The notes beneath the pieces were generated by a model. The model had not been told where the DNA came from. It searched no databases and was given only the letters and a program-made list of their open reading frames with translations. A program made the position numbers and the translations under genes. Shown here piece by piece: positions 17,864 to 25,592 of a stretch of DNA of 41,007 nucleotides (position 1 is its first letter; each line of letters begins with the position of its first letter). Location of the stretch: contig JANQQM010000205.1 of NCBI GenBank assembly GCA_028289365.1, positions 1 through 41,007 of the forward strand. The letters run 5' to 3'. This stretch comes from Salaquimonas sp. GTDB taxonomy: Bacteria > Pseudomonadota > Alphaproteobacteria > Rhizobiales > Rhizobiaceae.

Positions 17864-19774
17864 ATGGATCTGGAGACTAAATACAACCCGGCAAAAAATC
17901 TGCCGGATTTGAATGGTGACACCGAGGATTCAAAACTGGATACCGCGGAGACACCCGGAGTCTATGAAAAAGATCCGCCCCTGCCTGATTCTGCAGAGGA
18001 TTTTTCACAAAGCGATATAGAAGATGTCGACGAAACCGGCGATATCAAAAGCTCGGTAAATCGAAGCGGAAGAATGCTTCTGGACCTGTTGGCCCGGATG
18101 ATGAAATCCTTCCGTTACGTTTTCTTCTCCTCGCTAACCCGCCGTATCCTGTTCTTGAATCTCACCGCACTGGCAGTGCTATTGTCGGGTATCTTGTATC
18201 TCAATCAGTTTCGCGAAGGCCTGATTGATGCACGAAAAGAAAGCCTGCTGATACAGGGAACAATTATAGCCGGCGCGATTGCCGCCTCGGCAAATGTCGA
18301 GACCGACAATATCACTGTTGATCCCGACAAGTTGATAGAATTGCAGGCAGGCGAGACTGCATTACCAAACATTCCCAGTTTCGAGACGCTTGATTCGCCG
18401 ATACGGGCAGAGCGTGTTGCACCCTTGTTGCGAACCTTGATCCAGCCCACCAGTACGCGAGCACGCATATACGACAAGGACGGTATCTTGTTGCTGGATT
18501 CCCGTCACCTTTATGCTGGCGGGCAAATCCTGCGGTATGACCTGCCACTGTTGGAGGATAATGAAGAGGGCATGATCGCGCGGATCGGCCGGACGCTAAA
18601 TCGATGGCTGCAGCGTGGCGATTTGCCCAGATATGAAGAATATTCGGGCACCGGCGTTTACTATCCCGAAGTGATGTCTTCACTTGCCGGCGGACGATCA
18701 ACTGTCGTCCGGATGACTGAAGACGGCGAGCTGATCGTGTCTGTTGCGGTGCCGGTACAGCGGTTTCGAGCAATCCTGGGCGCGCTGTTACTGTCTACCC
18801 AGGGCGGCGATATTGACCGGATTGTCGCCGAAGAACGAATTGCGATCATGCGGGTTTTCCTCGTAGCTGCCATTGTCCTGTTCGTTCTTTCCTTTCTATT
18901 GGCCGGTACGATTGCCAATCCGTTGCGCAAACTGTCGGAAGCAGCAGTGCGTGTACGGTACGGGGTGAAAACCCGCATACAAATTCCAGATTTTTCCAGG
19001 CGCGGTGACGAGATCGGCAATCTGTCCCAGACCCTACGCGATATGACGAACGCGCTTTATGCGCGGATCGAGGCGATCGAGAGTTTTGCAGCCGATGTGA
19101 GCCATGAGCTGAAAAACCCGCTTACGTCGTTGCGCAGTGCCGTCGAGACCTTGCCGCTCGCCAAGACAGAATCCTCTCGCAGTCGGTTGATGGATATCAT
19201 CCAGCATGATGTAAAGCGGCTTGACCGTCTGATTACGGATATTTCAGATGCATCACGCCTCGATGCCGAATTGGCACGCGAAGATTCAAACCCGGTCGAT
19301 TTGAAGCCGTTATTGGAACGCATTGTTGAAACGCAGCACCTTACCAGCCGGACCCGGTACAAGGTGGATATTTCATTGATAATCGACGAACCGCCGGATC
19401 ATCCGAAAGAGTGGTACGTTTTCGGGCATGAGACACGGTTGGGACAGGTAATTGTCAATCTCATTGAAAATGCCCGCTCTTTCGTTCCCAAACACGGTGG
19501 CAGAATTGCCATACTTCTGCGAGACACAGATGATTATACGGAGATCGTGGTCGGAGATAACGGGCCGGGCATTCGGGAAGAGGATCTCGACCGGATTTTT
19601 GAGCGGTTCTATACCGATCGACCGGAGAGCCAGGGATTTGGCCAGAACTCGGGTCTCGGCCTTTCAATTTCCCGTCAGATTATCGAAGCGCATGGTGGTA
19701 CACTGACGGCAGGCAATTTACCGGCTCCCAGAACCGGAGCGCGGTTCGTTGTGCGCCTGCCAAGACCCAGATAA
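17864..19774 (+). CDS. chvG: Sensor histidine kinase ChvG (ExoS)
   Basis: Membrane sensor kinase of 636 residues that phosphorylates ChvI. It has an acidic cytoplasmic N-terminal tail (about 1-85), membrane segment 1 (about 95-113), a periplasmic domain of about 210 residues, membrane segment 2 (about 328-350), a HAMP linker (to about 405) and a kinase core. The core shows H414 in VSHELKNPLTSLR, the N-box NLIENARSF, G1 DNGPGI and G2 GLGLSI. In Agrobacterium and Sinorhizobium the periplasmic repressor ExoR holds this kinase inactive; exoR is not in the window. It is placed 130 bases after chvI and 35 bases before hprK. Confidence 0.95.
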   Translation: MDLETKYNPAKNLPDLNGDTEDSKLDTAETPGVYEKDPPLPDSAEDFSQSDIEDVDETGDIKSSVNRSGRMLLDLLARMMKSFRYVFFSSLTRRILFLNLTALAVLLSGILYLNQFREGLIDARKESLLIQGTIIAGAIAASANVETDNITVDPDKLIELQAGETALPNIPSFETLDSPIRAERVAPLLRTLIQPTSTRARIYDKDGILLLDSRHLYAGGQILRYDLPLLEDNEEGMIARIGRTLNRWLQRGDLPRYEEYSGTGVYYPEVMSSLAGGRSTVVRMTEDGELIVSVAVPVQRFRAILGALLLSTQGGDIDRIVAEERIAIMRVFLVAAIVLFVLSFLLAGTIANPLRKLSEAAVRVRYGVKTRIQIPDFSRRGDEIGNLSQTLRDMTNALYARIEAIESFAADVSHELKNPLTSLRSAVETLPLAKTESSRSRLMDIIQHDVKRLDRLITDISDASRLDAELAREDSNPVDLKPLLERIVETQHLTSRTRYKVDISLIIDEPPDHPKEWYVFGHETRLGQVIVNLIENARSFVPKHGGRIAILLRDTDDYTEIVVGDNGPGIREEDLDRIFERFYTDRPESQGFGQNSGLGLSISRQIIEAHGGTLTAGNLPAPRTGARFVVRLPRPR

Positions 19775-19809
19775 ATGGTCTTCTAGACAAACGAGATTTT
19801 GGGATACCG

Positions 19810-20265
19810 TTGAATTCCAAGGAAACCAACCATCATTGCAGCGTGGTCGAGATTGCAGGCACCGGCGTCCTCATTGAGGGAACCTCCGGAGCCGGCAAGA
19901 CCTCGGTCGCATTAGGCCTGCTTGAAGCCGGCCAGAGACAAAACCTGGATTGCGCGTTTGTCTGCGACGACCAGGCGATCCTGAGTGTCGCGGCAGGAAA
20001 GTTGAATGCAAGCGCGCCTGAGACCATCTCCGGTCTTGTTGAATTGCATGGCTACGGCATCACGGAAATCGAATACAAGCCGAAATGCACCGTTGAATTG
20101 GTCGCAAGGCTTGTCGAAGAAGCAGACAAGGAGCGCATGCCGGATCCTTTCGAAGCAGATTTTCTGGGGATCAATCTGCCGATGCTGAAACTGCCACGGC
20201 GTCATGAAAATCAATCTGTGCGCATCATTCTCGCCTGGCTCAAAGACACCGGCAGGTTGGGATGA
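19810..20265 (+). CDS. hprK: HPr kinase/phosphorylase, short alphaproteobacterial form
   Basis: Cytoplasmic enzyme of 151 residues that phosphorylates HPr on Ser46. It comprises only the C-terminal kinase domain, as usual in alphaproteobacteria; Gram-positive HprK has about 310 residues. The P-loop GTSGAGKTS lies at about residues 24-32. The downstream FVCDDQ and the EADFLGINLPMLKLP segment correspond to family motifs. The frame begins with TTG at 19810, and no better start is seen. It is located between chvG and the EIIA gene, the standard regulatory-PTS arrangement. Confidence 0.9.
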   Translation: MNSKETNHHCSVVEIAGTGVLIEGTSGAGKTSVALGLLEAGQRQNLDCAFVCDDQAILSVAAGKLNASAPETISGLVELHGYGITEIEYKPKCTVELVARLVEEADKERMPDPFEADFLGINLPMLKLPRRHENQSVRIILAWLKDTGRLG

Positions 20266-20421
20266 AATCTGGGCCATATCGTCGGCGCGTTGTTTCACTG
20301 CCACAGGTTTTTTCTTGCACAACAAAGTTTTCTGGCCAAGATAGCCTCTGCGGTAAGGTGGGACAGCTGGCCAATGAACGATTTGGCTTTGCAATAATCA
20401 GCGGGACTAACGGATATTATC

Positions 20422-20823
20422 ATGATCGGACTTGTGCTTGTCACCCACGGTCAACTTGCAAATGAATTTCGTCTGGCATTGGAACATGTCGTTGGCCCGC
20501 AGGAAGCAATCGAGACCATTGCGATCGGTCCCGATGATGATATGGAGCAACGGCGCCAGGATATTCTGGATGCGGTCTCGAACGTCAATAGCGGCAAGGG
20601 GGTAATCCTGTTGACGGACATGTTTGGCGGCACGCCATCCAATCTGGCGATCTCGGTTATGCAGGCCGGCGAGATCGAGGTGGTTGCCGGAATCAATTTG
20701 CCGATGCTGATCAAGCTTGCAAGCGTGCGGGGCGATGGCGACATGCAACGCGCCCTGGATGACGCACAGGAATCCGGCAGGAAGTATATAAATGTCGCGA
20801 GCCGGTTGCTTCAGGGTCAATAG
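20422..20823 (+). CDS. manX: PTS system EIIA component, mannose family
   Basis: EIIA-Man-type protein of 133 residues. The phosphorylated residue is H9 in GLVLVTHGQLA, followed by DMFGGTPSNLA, the classical signature of this family. No EIIB/EIIC sugar permease accompanies it, so it serves in a regulatory PTS chain (PtsP - HPr - EIIA) rather than in sugar uptake, as described for rhizobia. It stands 156 bases after hprK and 41 before the HPr gene. Confidence 0.93.
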   Translation: MIGLVLVTHGQLANEFRLALEHVVGPQEAIETIAIGPDDDMEQRRQDILDAVSNVNSGKGVILLTDMFGGTPSNLAISVMQAGEIEVVAGINLPMLIKLASVRGDGDMQRALDDAQESGRKYINVASRLLQGQ

Positions 20824-20864
20824 GCAGAAATGAAGCTGTAAGCGAGATCAACCGACCCAACCAG

Positions 20865-21134
20865 ATGACTTCAAAGATCCTAAAAATTTGCAATAAGCGC
20901 GGACTGCATGCACGTGCCTCGGCCAAGTTTGTGCAATGTCTTGAGAAGTTCGACGCGGATATACTTGTGAGCAAAGACGGGCATGTCGTGGGTGGAACTT
21001 CGATCATGGGCCTGATGATGCTGGCAGCTGCCGAAGGAACCGACATTCACGTCACCGCAACGGGGCCTGAAGCCGATGAGGCGCTTACAGCGTTGGAATC
21101 ATTGGTAAATACGCGTTTCGGCGAAGGGGAATAA
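20865..21134 (+). CDS. ptsH: Phosphocarrier protein HPr
   Basis: HPr of 89 residues with both phosphorylation sites: H15 in NKRGLHARASAKF (from PEP via EI) and S46 in GGTSIMGLMMLAA (by HprK). The C-terminus is slightly longer than in E. coli. It passes phosphate to the EIIA encoded just upstream; Ser46 phosphorylation by HprK would inhibit this. Rhizobial work ties this trio to control of succinate-mediated repression and other carbon responses. Confidence 0.95.
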   Translation: MTSKILKICNKRGLHARASAKFVQCLEKFDADILVSKDGHVVGGTSIMGLMMLAAAEGTDIHVTATGPEADEALTALESLVNTRFGEGE

Positions 21135-21148
21135 AATTTATCAGCCAG

Positions 21149-21176
21149 CTTGAAACGCAATTTCCATGCATAATAT
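21149..21176 (+). promoter_or_regulatory. Candidate ahcY promoter
   Basis: CTTGAA (21149-21154) and TAATAT (21171-21176) are separated by 16 bases and resemble alphaproteobacterial sigma-70 elements. The expected transcription start, around 21183, falls on the palindrome listed next, leaving a leader of about 190 bases. Confidence 0.45.
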
Positions 21177-21182
21177 GCAGGC

Positions 21183-21198
21183 ATAAAGATTTCTTTAT
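21183..21198. promoter_or_regulatory. Palindromic operator at the ahcY promoter, candidate SahR site
   Basis: ATAAAGA-TT-TCTTTAT forms a perfect inverted repeat with 7-base arms. It sits where transcription from the candidate promoter would begin, a position suited to repression. ArsR-type SahR repressors control S-adenosylmethionine-cycle genes including ahcY in proteobacteria; that this is a SahR site is an inference from position and look. Confidence 0.5.
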
Positions 21199-21371
21199 AT
21201 GATATTGCAATTAAGATTTCGATCTGATATTTGCGTCGGTCGATCACCTGTTTGAAGCATGTGAACCCTGTATCGAAAACATGTCGCCGGAAGCTGCAAG
21301 ATGTTGAACTGCCTCATGCACAAGAAGCGCCAATGTCCGGCAAAGCCCATCCAGAACTCAGGAACAAAACA

Positions 21372-22772
21372 ATGAGCAACTCGCCCGACTATGCAGTAAG
21401 TGATATCGGACTGGCGGATTTTGGCCGCAAGGAAATAGAAATTGCAGAAACCGAAATGCCGGGACTGATGGCGTGCCGGGAAGAATACGGAACTGCCAAG
21501 CCGCTTCAAGGCGCACGCATTTCCGGCTCCCTGCACATGACGATCCAGACCGCTGTTCTGATCGAAACCTTGAAGGAACTCGGTGCCGAAGTTCGCTGGG
21601 CGTCCTGCAATATCTTCTCCACCCAGGATCATGCCGCGGCAGCCATCGCGGCAACCGGTACGCCAGTCTTTGCAATCAAGGGCGAGAGCCTGGAAGACTA
21701 TTGGACCTACACCGACCAGATTTTCCAATGGAGCGATGGCGGATTTTCAAACCTGATCCTGGATGATGGCGGTGATGCCACAATGTATATCCTGCTCGGC
21801 GCCCGCGCCGAGGAGGGCGAGGACGTCCTGTCCAAGCCCGGTTCCGAGGAAGAGGAAATCCTGTTTGCGCAAATCAAGAAGCGGATGGCACAGAGCCCCG
21901 GCTGGTTCGTAAAGCAGCGCCACGCAATTCTGGGCGTGACGGAAGAAACGACGACCGGCGTTAACCGCCTCTATCAATTGCAGAAGAAGGACATGCTTCC
22001 GTTCCCTGCCATCAATGTGAATGATTCTGTGACGAAGTCGAAATTCGACAACAAGTATGGGTGCAAGGAATCGCTGGTGGACGGCATTCGCCGCGCAACC
22101 GATGTGATGATGGCCGGCAAGGTTGCCGTCGTCCTGGGCTATGGGGATGTCGGCAAGGGATCGGCAGCTTCGCTGCGCGGTGCCGGTGCCCGCGTCAAGG
22201 TTACCGAAATCGATCCGATCTGCGCCTTGCAGGCCGCCATGGATGGGTTCGAAGTTGTCCATCTGAACGAGGTTGTCGAGACGGCAGATATCTTCATCAC
22301 GACTACCGGCAACAAGGATGTCATCGGTCTGGATGACATGCGGAAAATGAAGGACATGGCGATTGTCGGGAATATCGGCCATTTCGATAATGAAATCGAT
22401 GTCGCTGGTCTGAAGAATCTGAAATGGACCAATATCAAGCCACAAGTCGACCTGATCGAATTTGCCAAGGGAAACCGGATGATCCTGTTATCCGAAGGCC
22501 GCCTGCTCAATCTGGGTAATGCGACCGGTCATCCCAGCTTCGTCATGTCGGCATCTTTCACCAATCAGGTGCTCGGCCAAATGGAACTTTTTACCAAAGG
22601 CGATGACTATCACAACCAGGTTTATGTGCTGCCAAAACACCTCGATGAGAAGGTCGCGAGACTGCATTTGGCCAAACTTGGCGTCAGTCTGACCGAATTA
22701 TCGCCCGAACAGGCAGATTATATCGGTGTTGAGACATCGGGACCGTTCAAGCCGGAACACTACCGGTATTAA
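21372..22772 (+). CDS. ahcY: Adenosylhomocysteinase
   Basis: S-adenosylhomocysteine hydrolase of 466 residues, the usual alphaproteobacterial length. It splits S-adenosylhomocysteine into adenosine and homocysteine and so keeps methylation running. Family features: the N-terminal [20 protein letters not shown], substrate-site [13 protein letters not shown], the long insertion (about 145-190) seen in bacterial forms, catalytic-region [18 protein letters not shown]-binding [10 protein letters not shown] and the C-terminal FKPEHYRY. The ATG at 21372 is used because it gives the family N-terminus; upstream in-frame ATGs at 21231 and 21333 would add unrelated residues. A terminator follows. Confidence 0.97.
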   Translation: MSNSPDYAVSDIGLADFGRKEIEIAETEMPGLMACREEYGTAKPLQGARISGSLHMTIQTAVLIETLKELGAEVRWASCNIFSTQDHAAAAIAATGTPVFAIKGESLEDYWTYTDQIFQWSDGGFSNLILDDGGDATMYILLGARAEEGEDVLSKPGSEEEEILFAQIKKRMAQSPGWFVKQRHAILGVTEETTTGVNRLYQLQKKDMLPFPAINVNDSVTKSKFDNKYGCKESLVDGIRRATDVMMAGKVAVVLGYGDVGKGSAASLRGAGARVKVTEIDPICALQAAMDGFEVVHLNEVVETADIFITTTGNKDVIGLDDMRKMKDMAIVGNIGHFDNEIDVAGLKNLKWTNIKPQVDLIEFAKGNRMILLSEGRLLNLGNATGHPSFVMSASFTNQVLGQMELFTKGDDYHNQVYVLPKHLDEKVARLHLAKLGVSLTELSPEQADYIGVETSGPFKPEHYRY

Positions 22773-22800
22773 AATATTAACCTTTACACACAACATATTG

Positions 22801-22838
22801 AGGCCGTGATGTTGACAAATGTCACGGCCTTTATTTTT
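22801..22838 (+). terminator. Rho-independent terminator of ahcY
   Basis: AGGCCGTGA (22801-22809) pairs perfectly with TCACGGCCT (22822-22830) and is followed by TTATTTTT. It starts 29 bases after the ahcY stop. Confidence 0.92.
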
Positions 22839-22840
22839 GC

Positions 22841-22858
22841 GCCGGAAAGACTTCCGGC
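22841..22858. repeat. Short perfect hairpin after the ahcY terminator
   Basis: GCCGGAA-AGAC-TTCCGGC is a 7-bp stem with a 4-base loop, directly downstream of the T-tract. It could be a backup terminator stem, but no T-run follows. Confidence 0.5.
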
Positions 22859-22891
22859 TGATTCGCGAATTAGGTAAACTTTACCGAATCA
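22859..22891. promoter_or_regulatory. Nested palindrome with two GANTC sites upstream of divL
   Basis: GGTAAA-C-TTTACC (22873-22885) is a perfect inverted repeat. It is enclosed by TGATTCG (22859-22865) and its inverse CGAATCA (22885-22891). The outer arms contain GATTC and GAATC, the sequence methylated by the cell-cycle methylase CcrM. The divL start is 90 bases further on. Confidence 0.5.
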
Positions 22892-22980
22892 TCAAGAGGC
22901 TGCGGCCGCCACTTGGCGGTAACAAAGCCGAAACCATGGCAGGGCGGTCTTAGGAAATCGAGCGGCGAGAGGACCAAGAC

Positions 22981-25590
22981 ATGCCAGGGGTTTATGTTCC
23001 CCGACGATCGAACTTAGCCGGACGAAATGTAGCCGGCACGTTGATCGGAAAGAAACCGGATGTTCAAGACGCTGGTGGCAGACGCCGGCGGCTTTTGTCT
23101 GTCCGTGTTTCACCAAAAGATCTGGTTACCGGATTCGTCCTTCGTGTCGTTGCTGTTGTTTCATTCCTACTGACGGTCCCGGTCAATGGGCTTGCGAACT
23201 CGCATGACGCTGCCGCCCATCCGGTATTGATGCTTTCGTTTTCGACGACAGACACCATCTTGCTGGCTGTTTTTGGCGGCGCGATGAGCTTCGCAATCCT
23301 GTCCGCGGTATGGATGATTCGCGAACGGGGATCTTTGAACGAATCCAATCAGCAGTACCGGCAAAGACTTTCCGATTTGCGCGCCACCAATGAACGCCTG
23401 GAAGCCCTGGTGAATGTTTCCGACCAGCGAACGGTTGTTTGGGACGGAACCGATGAAAGACCTGAAATACTGGGCGCATTGTCGAAGAGTTCCGGCGCAC
23501 CAATCGACCGGCAGGACTTTCTGGCATTCGGCCGGTGGCTGACTCCGGATTCTGCCTTAAGCTTCGAAGAAGCATTGTCCAAGCTACGGGACAGTGCCGA
23601 AGCTTTTGATCTGCCCTTAATGACCCATATTGGCGGCGTGCTTGAGGCGCAGGGACGGGTATCGGGAAGTCATGCACTTGTTCGATTTGTGGAACTGACC
23701 GGAGAGCGCTCGGCCTTGTCGCAACTGGAAGCGGAACATGCCCGGCTCAATGCGACGTTTGAAACGCTGCAAACGCTTTTCCACGCGATCAGCAGCCCGG
23801 TTTGGTTTCGTGATTCTGCCGGACGGTTGTTCTGGACCAATTCGGCCTATGCAAATGCGGTCGATTGTGAGGACGGTGCCGAAGCGGTCGAGCGTGGCGT
23901 GGAATTGCTTGACAGCATGCAACGCCGATCGGTTGCCAAGACGCAGGAGAGCGAAGGCACTTATAGCGGTTCCCTGCCTGCCGTGATTGCGGGCGACCGG
24001 CGCATGCTTGAAATAACGGAAGTAAAGAGCCCGGCAGGAAGTGCCGGAATAGCACTTGACCGCAATGAAATTGAGGAAATCAATGCAGTACTGAGGCGCA
24101 CGACAGAAACCCACGCGCAAACGCTTGATCATCTGGCAACTGCAATTGCGATGTTTGATGCCGGGCAACGTTTGCAATTTTACAATTCCAGTTTTCAGAA
24201 ACTGTGGGGACTGGAACCTGTATTTCTGAACAGCACGCCAACCAATGCGGAAGTGTTTGATGCATTCCGGGCAGGTAACAAGCTCCCGGATTTTCCCGAC
24301 TGGCGCAAATGGCGCGAAGACCAGCTCGAAATCTACCAGGCAGTCGATACCCGCGAGGATTGGTGGCATTTGCCCAGCGGCGAAACCCTGCGCGTGGTTT
24401 GCAATCCGCATAGCCAGGGCGGGGCGACCTGGGTGTTTGAAAATGTCACCGAACACCTGGCTCTACAGAGCAACTATAATTCCCTGATGAAAACCCAGGG
24501 CGAAACGCTGGACAAACTCAGCGAGGCTATTGCCGTATTCGGTCAGGACGGCAAGCTCAAGCTTTACAATCCGGCCTTTGCCCGATTTTGGTCAATGGAA
24601 GCAGAAGAGCTGGACAAGGGCGTTCATATCTCGGTTCTGAACCAGCAATCGGCGACGCGCCTGACCGATACCGCGAAATGGGATGAAATCTGTGAGGCGA
24701 TAACGGGCCTTTACGATGCTCGCGACGACATGACCGGCCGATTGGAAATTGATGGCGGAGAGATATTCGACTTCAGGCTGATCAGGCTGCCTGAAGGCCA
24801 AACCATGCTTGCGATGGCCGATATCACGGATTCGGTGAATGTGGAACGCGCATTGAAAGAACGAAATGAGGCTCTGGAACAGGCCGATCACTTGAAGAAC
24901 CGGTTCATCCAGCATGTATCCTATGAACTTCGTGCGCCGTTGACATCAATCTCCGGATTTTCCGAGCTTCTAGCTGACAAACAGATCGGCGCACTCAATC
25001 AGAAACAAAAAGAGTATGTTGATCACGTCACTTCCTCGGCCGACATTCTCAAGGCAATCATCGACGACATACTGGATCTGGCGACGATCGATGCGGGGGC
25101 GATGACGCTTGATCGCGCAATCGTCAAGCTGAAGCCTGTTATTGACAGATGTCATGACGAGCTGGCTGTCCAGTTCGAAGAAAGAGGCATATTACTTGAG
25201 ACAGAGATAGCAGGTGGTGCTGCAGAGTTCGACGCCGATGAACACCGGTTGCGCCAGATTATCCATAATCTTCTCAGCAATGCAGTGAGCTTTTCTCCCG
25301 ACGGTGGCACGGTACTGGTTCGCACAGAACGCGGACCGGACTGGTTTGAAATTTCGGTATCCGACCAGGGGCCGGGTATTCCCGATGAGATTCGCGAGAC
25401 AATTTTCGATCGATTTGAAGGCCGCAATATCGGCGGAAGAAGGAAAGGCACCGGTCTGGGTCTTTCCATCGTCAAAAGCTTTGTAGAATTACATGGCGGT
25501 ACCGTCCGGTTCGATTCAGAAGAACAACGGGGCGCGCGTTTCATTTGCCGGTTCCCGATCTCGTCCGGAAAGGCCAAACGGGCTGCCTGA
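22981..25590 (+). CDS. divL: DivL-type cell-cycle sensor kinase homologue with Tyr in place of the phospho-His
   Basis: Protein of 869 residues with two N-terminal hydrophobic segments (about 45-62 and 85-108), a long region with PAS-like domains (about 250-330, 370-490 and 505-620) and a C-terminal histidine-kinase-like core. The H-box reads HVSYELRAPLTSISG, so the usual phosphorylated His is Y648. This is the hallmark of Caulobacter DivL (Tyr550), which acts through CckA to control CtrA activity. ATP-binding motifs remain: NLLSNAVSFSPDGG, DQGPGIP and GTGLGLSIVKSF. Rhizobial divL genes occupy the same place after ahcY. The ATG at 22981 has AGAGGA upstream. The next gene starts 2 bases after its stop. 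Confidence 0.9.
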   Translation: MPGVYVPRRSNLAGRNVAGTLIGKKPDVQDAGGRRRRLLSVRVSPKDLVTGFVLRVVAVVSFLLTVPVNGLANSHDAAAHPVLMLSFSTTDTILLAVFGGAMSFAILSAVWMIRERGSLNESNQQYRQRLSDLRATNERLEALVNVSDQRTVVWDGTDERPEILGALSKSSGAPIDRQDFLAFGRWLTPDSALSFEEALSKLRDSAEAFDLPLMTHIGGVLEAQGRVSGSHALVRFVELTGERSALSQLEAEHARLNATFETLQTLFHAISSPVWFRDSAGRLFWTNSAYANAVDCEDGAEAVERGVELLDSMQRRSVAKTQESEGTYSGSLPAVIAGDRRMLEITEVKSPAGSAGIALDRNEIEEINAVLRRTTETHAQTLDHLATAIAMFDAGQRLQFYNSSFQKLWGLEPVFLNSTPTNAEVFDAFRAGNKLPDFPDWRKWREDQLEIYQAVDTREDWWHLPSGETLRVVCNPHSQGGATWVFENVTEHLALQSNYNSLMKTQGETLDKLSEAIAVFGQDGKLKLYNPAFARFWSMEAEELDKGVHISVLNQQSATRLTDTAKWDEICEAITGLYDARDDMTGRLEIDGGEIFDFRLIRLPEGQTMLAMADITDSVNVERALKERNEALEQADHLKNRFIQHVSYELRAPLTSISGFSELLADKQIGALNQKQKEYVDHVTSSADILKAIIDDILDLATIDAGAMTLDRAIVKLKPVIDRCHDELAVQFEERGILLETEIAGGAAEFDADEHRLRQIIHNLLSNAVSFSPDGGTVLVRTERGPDWFEISVSDQGPGIPDEIRETIFDRFEGRNIGGRRKGTGLGLSIVKSFVELHGGTVRFDSEEQRGARFICRFPISSGKAKRAA

Positions 25591-25592
25591 CC

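Noticed and set aside
20330-20380. Direct repeat CTGGCCAA in the hprK-manX gap
   Set aside because: Eight bases repeated once about 38 bases apart is within chance expectation.
21135-21371. Possible SAH or SAM riboswitch in the ahcY leader
   Set aside because: I looked for a compact pseudoknot-forming consensus and a hairpin covering the start, and found only short palindromes near the promoter; a covariance-model search would settle it.
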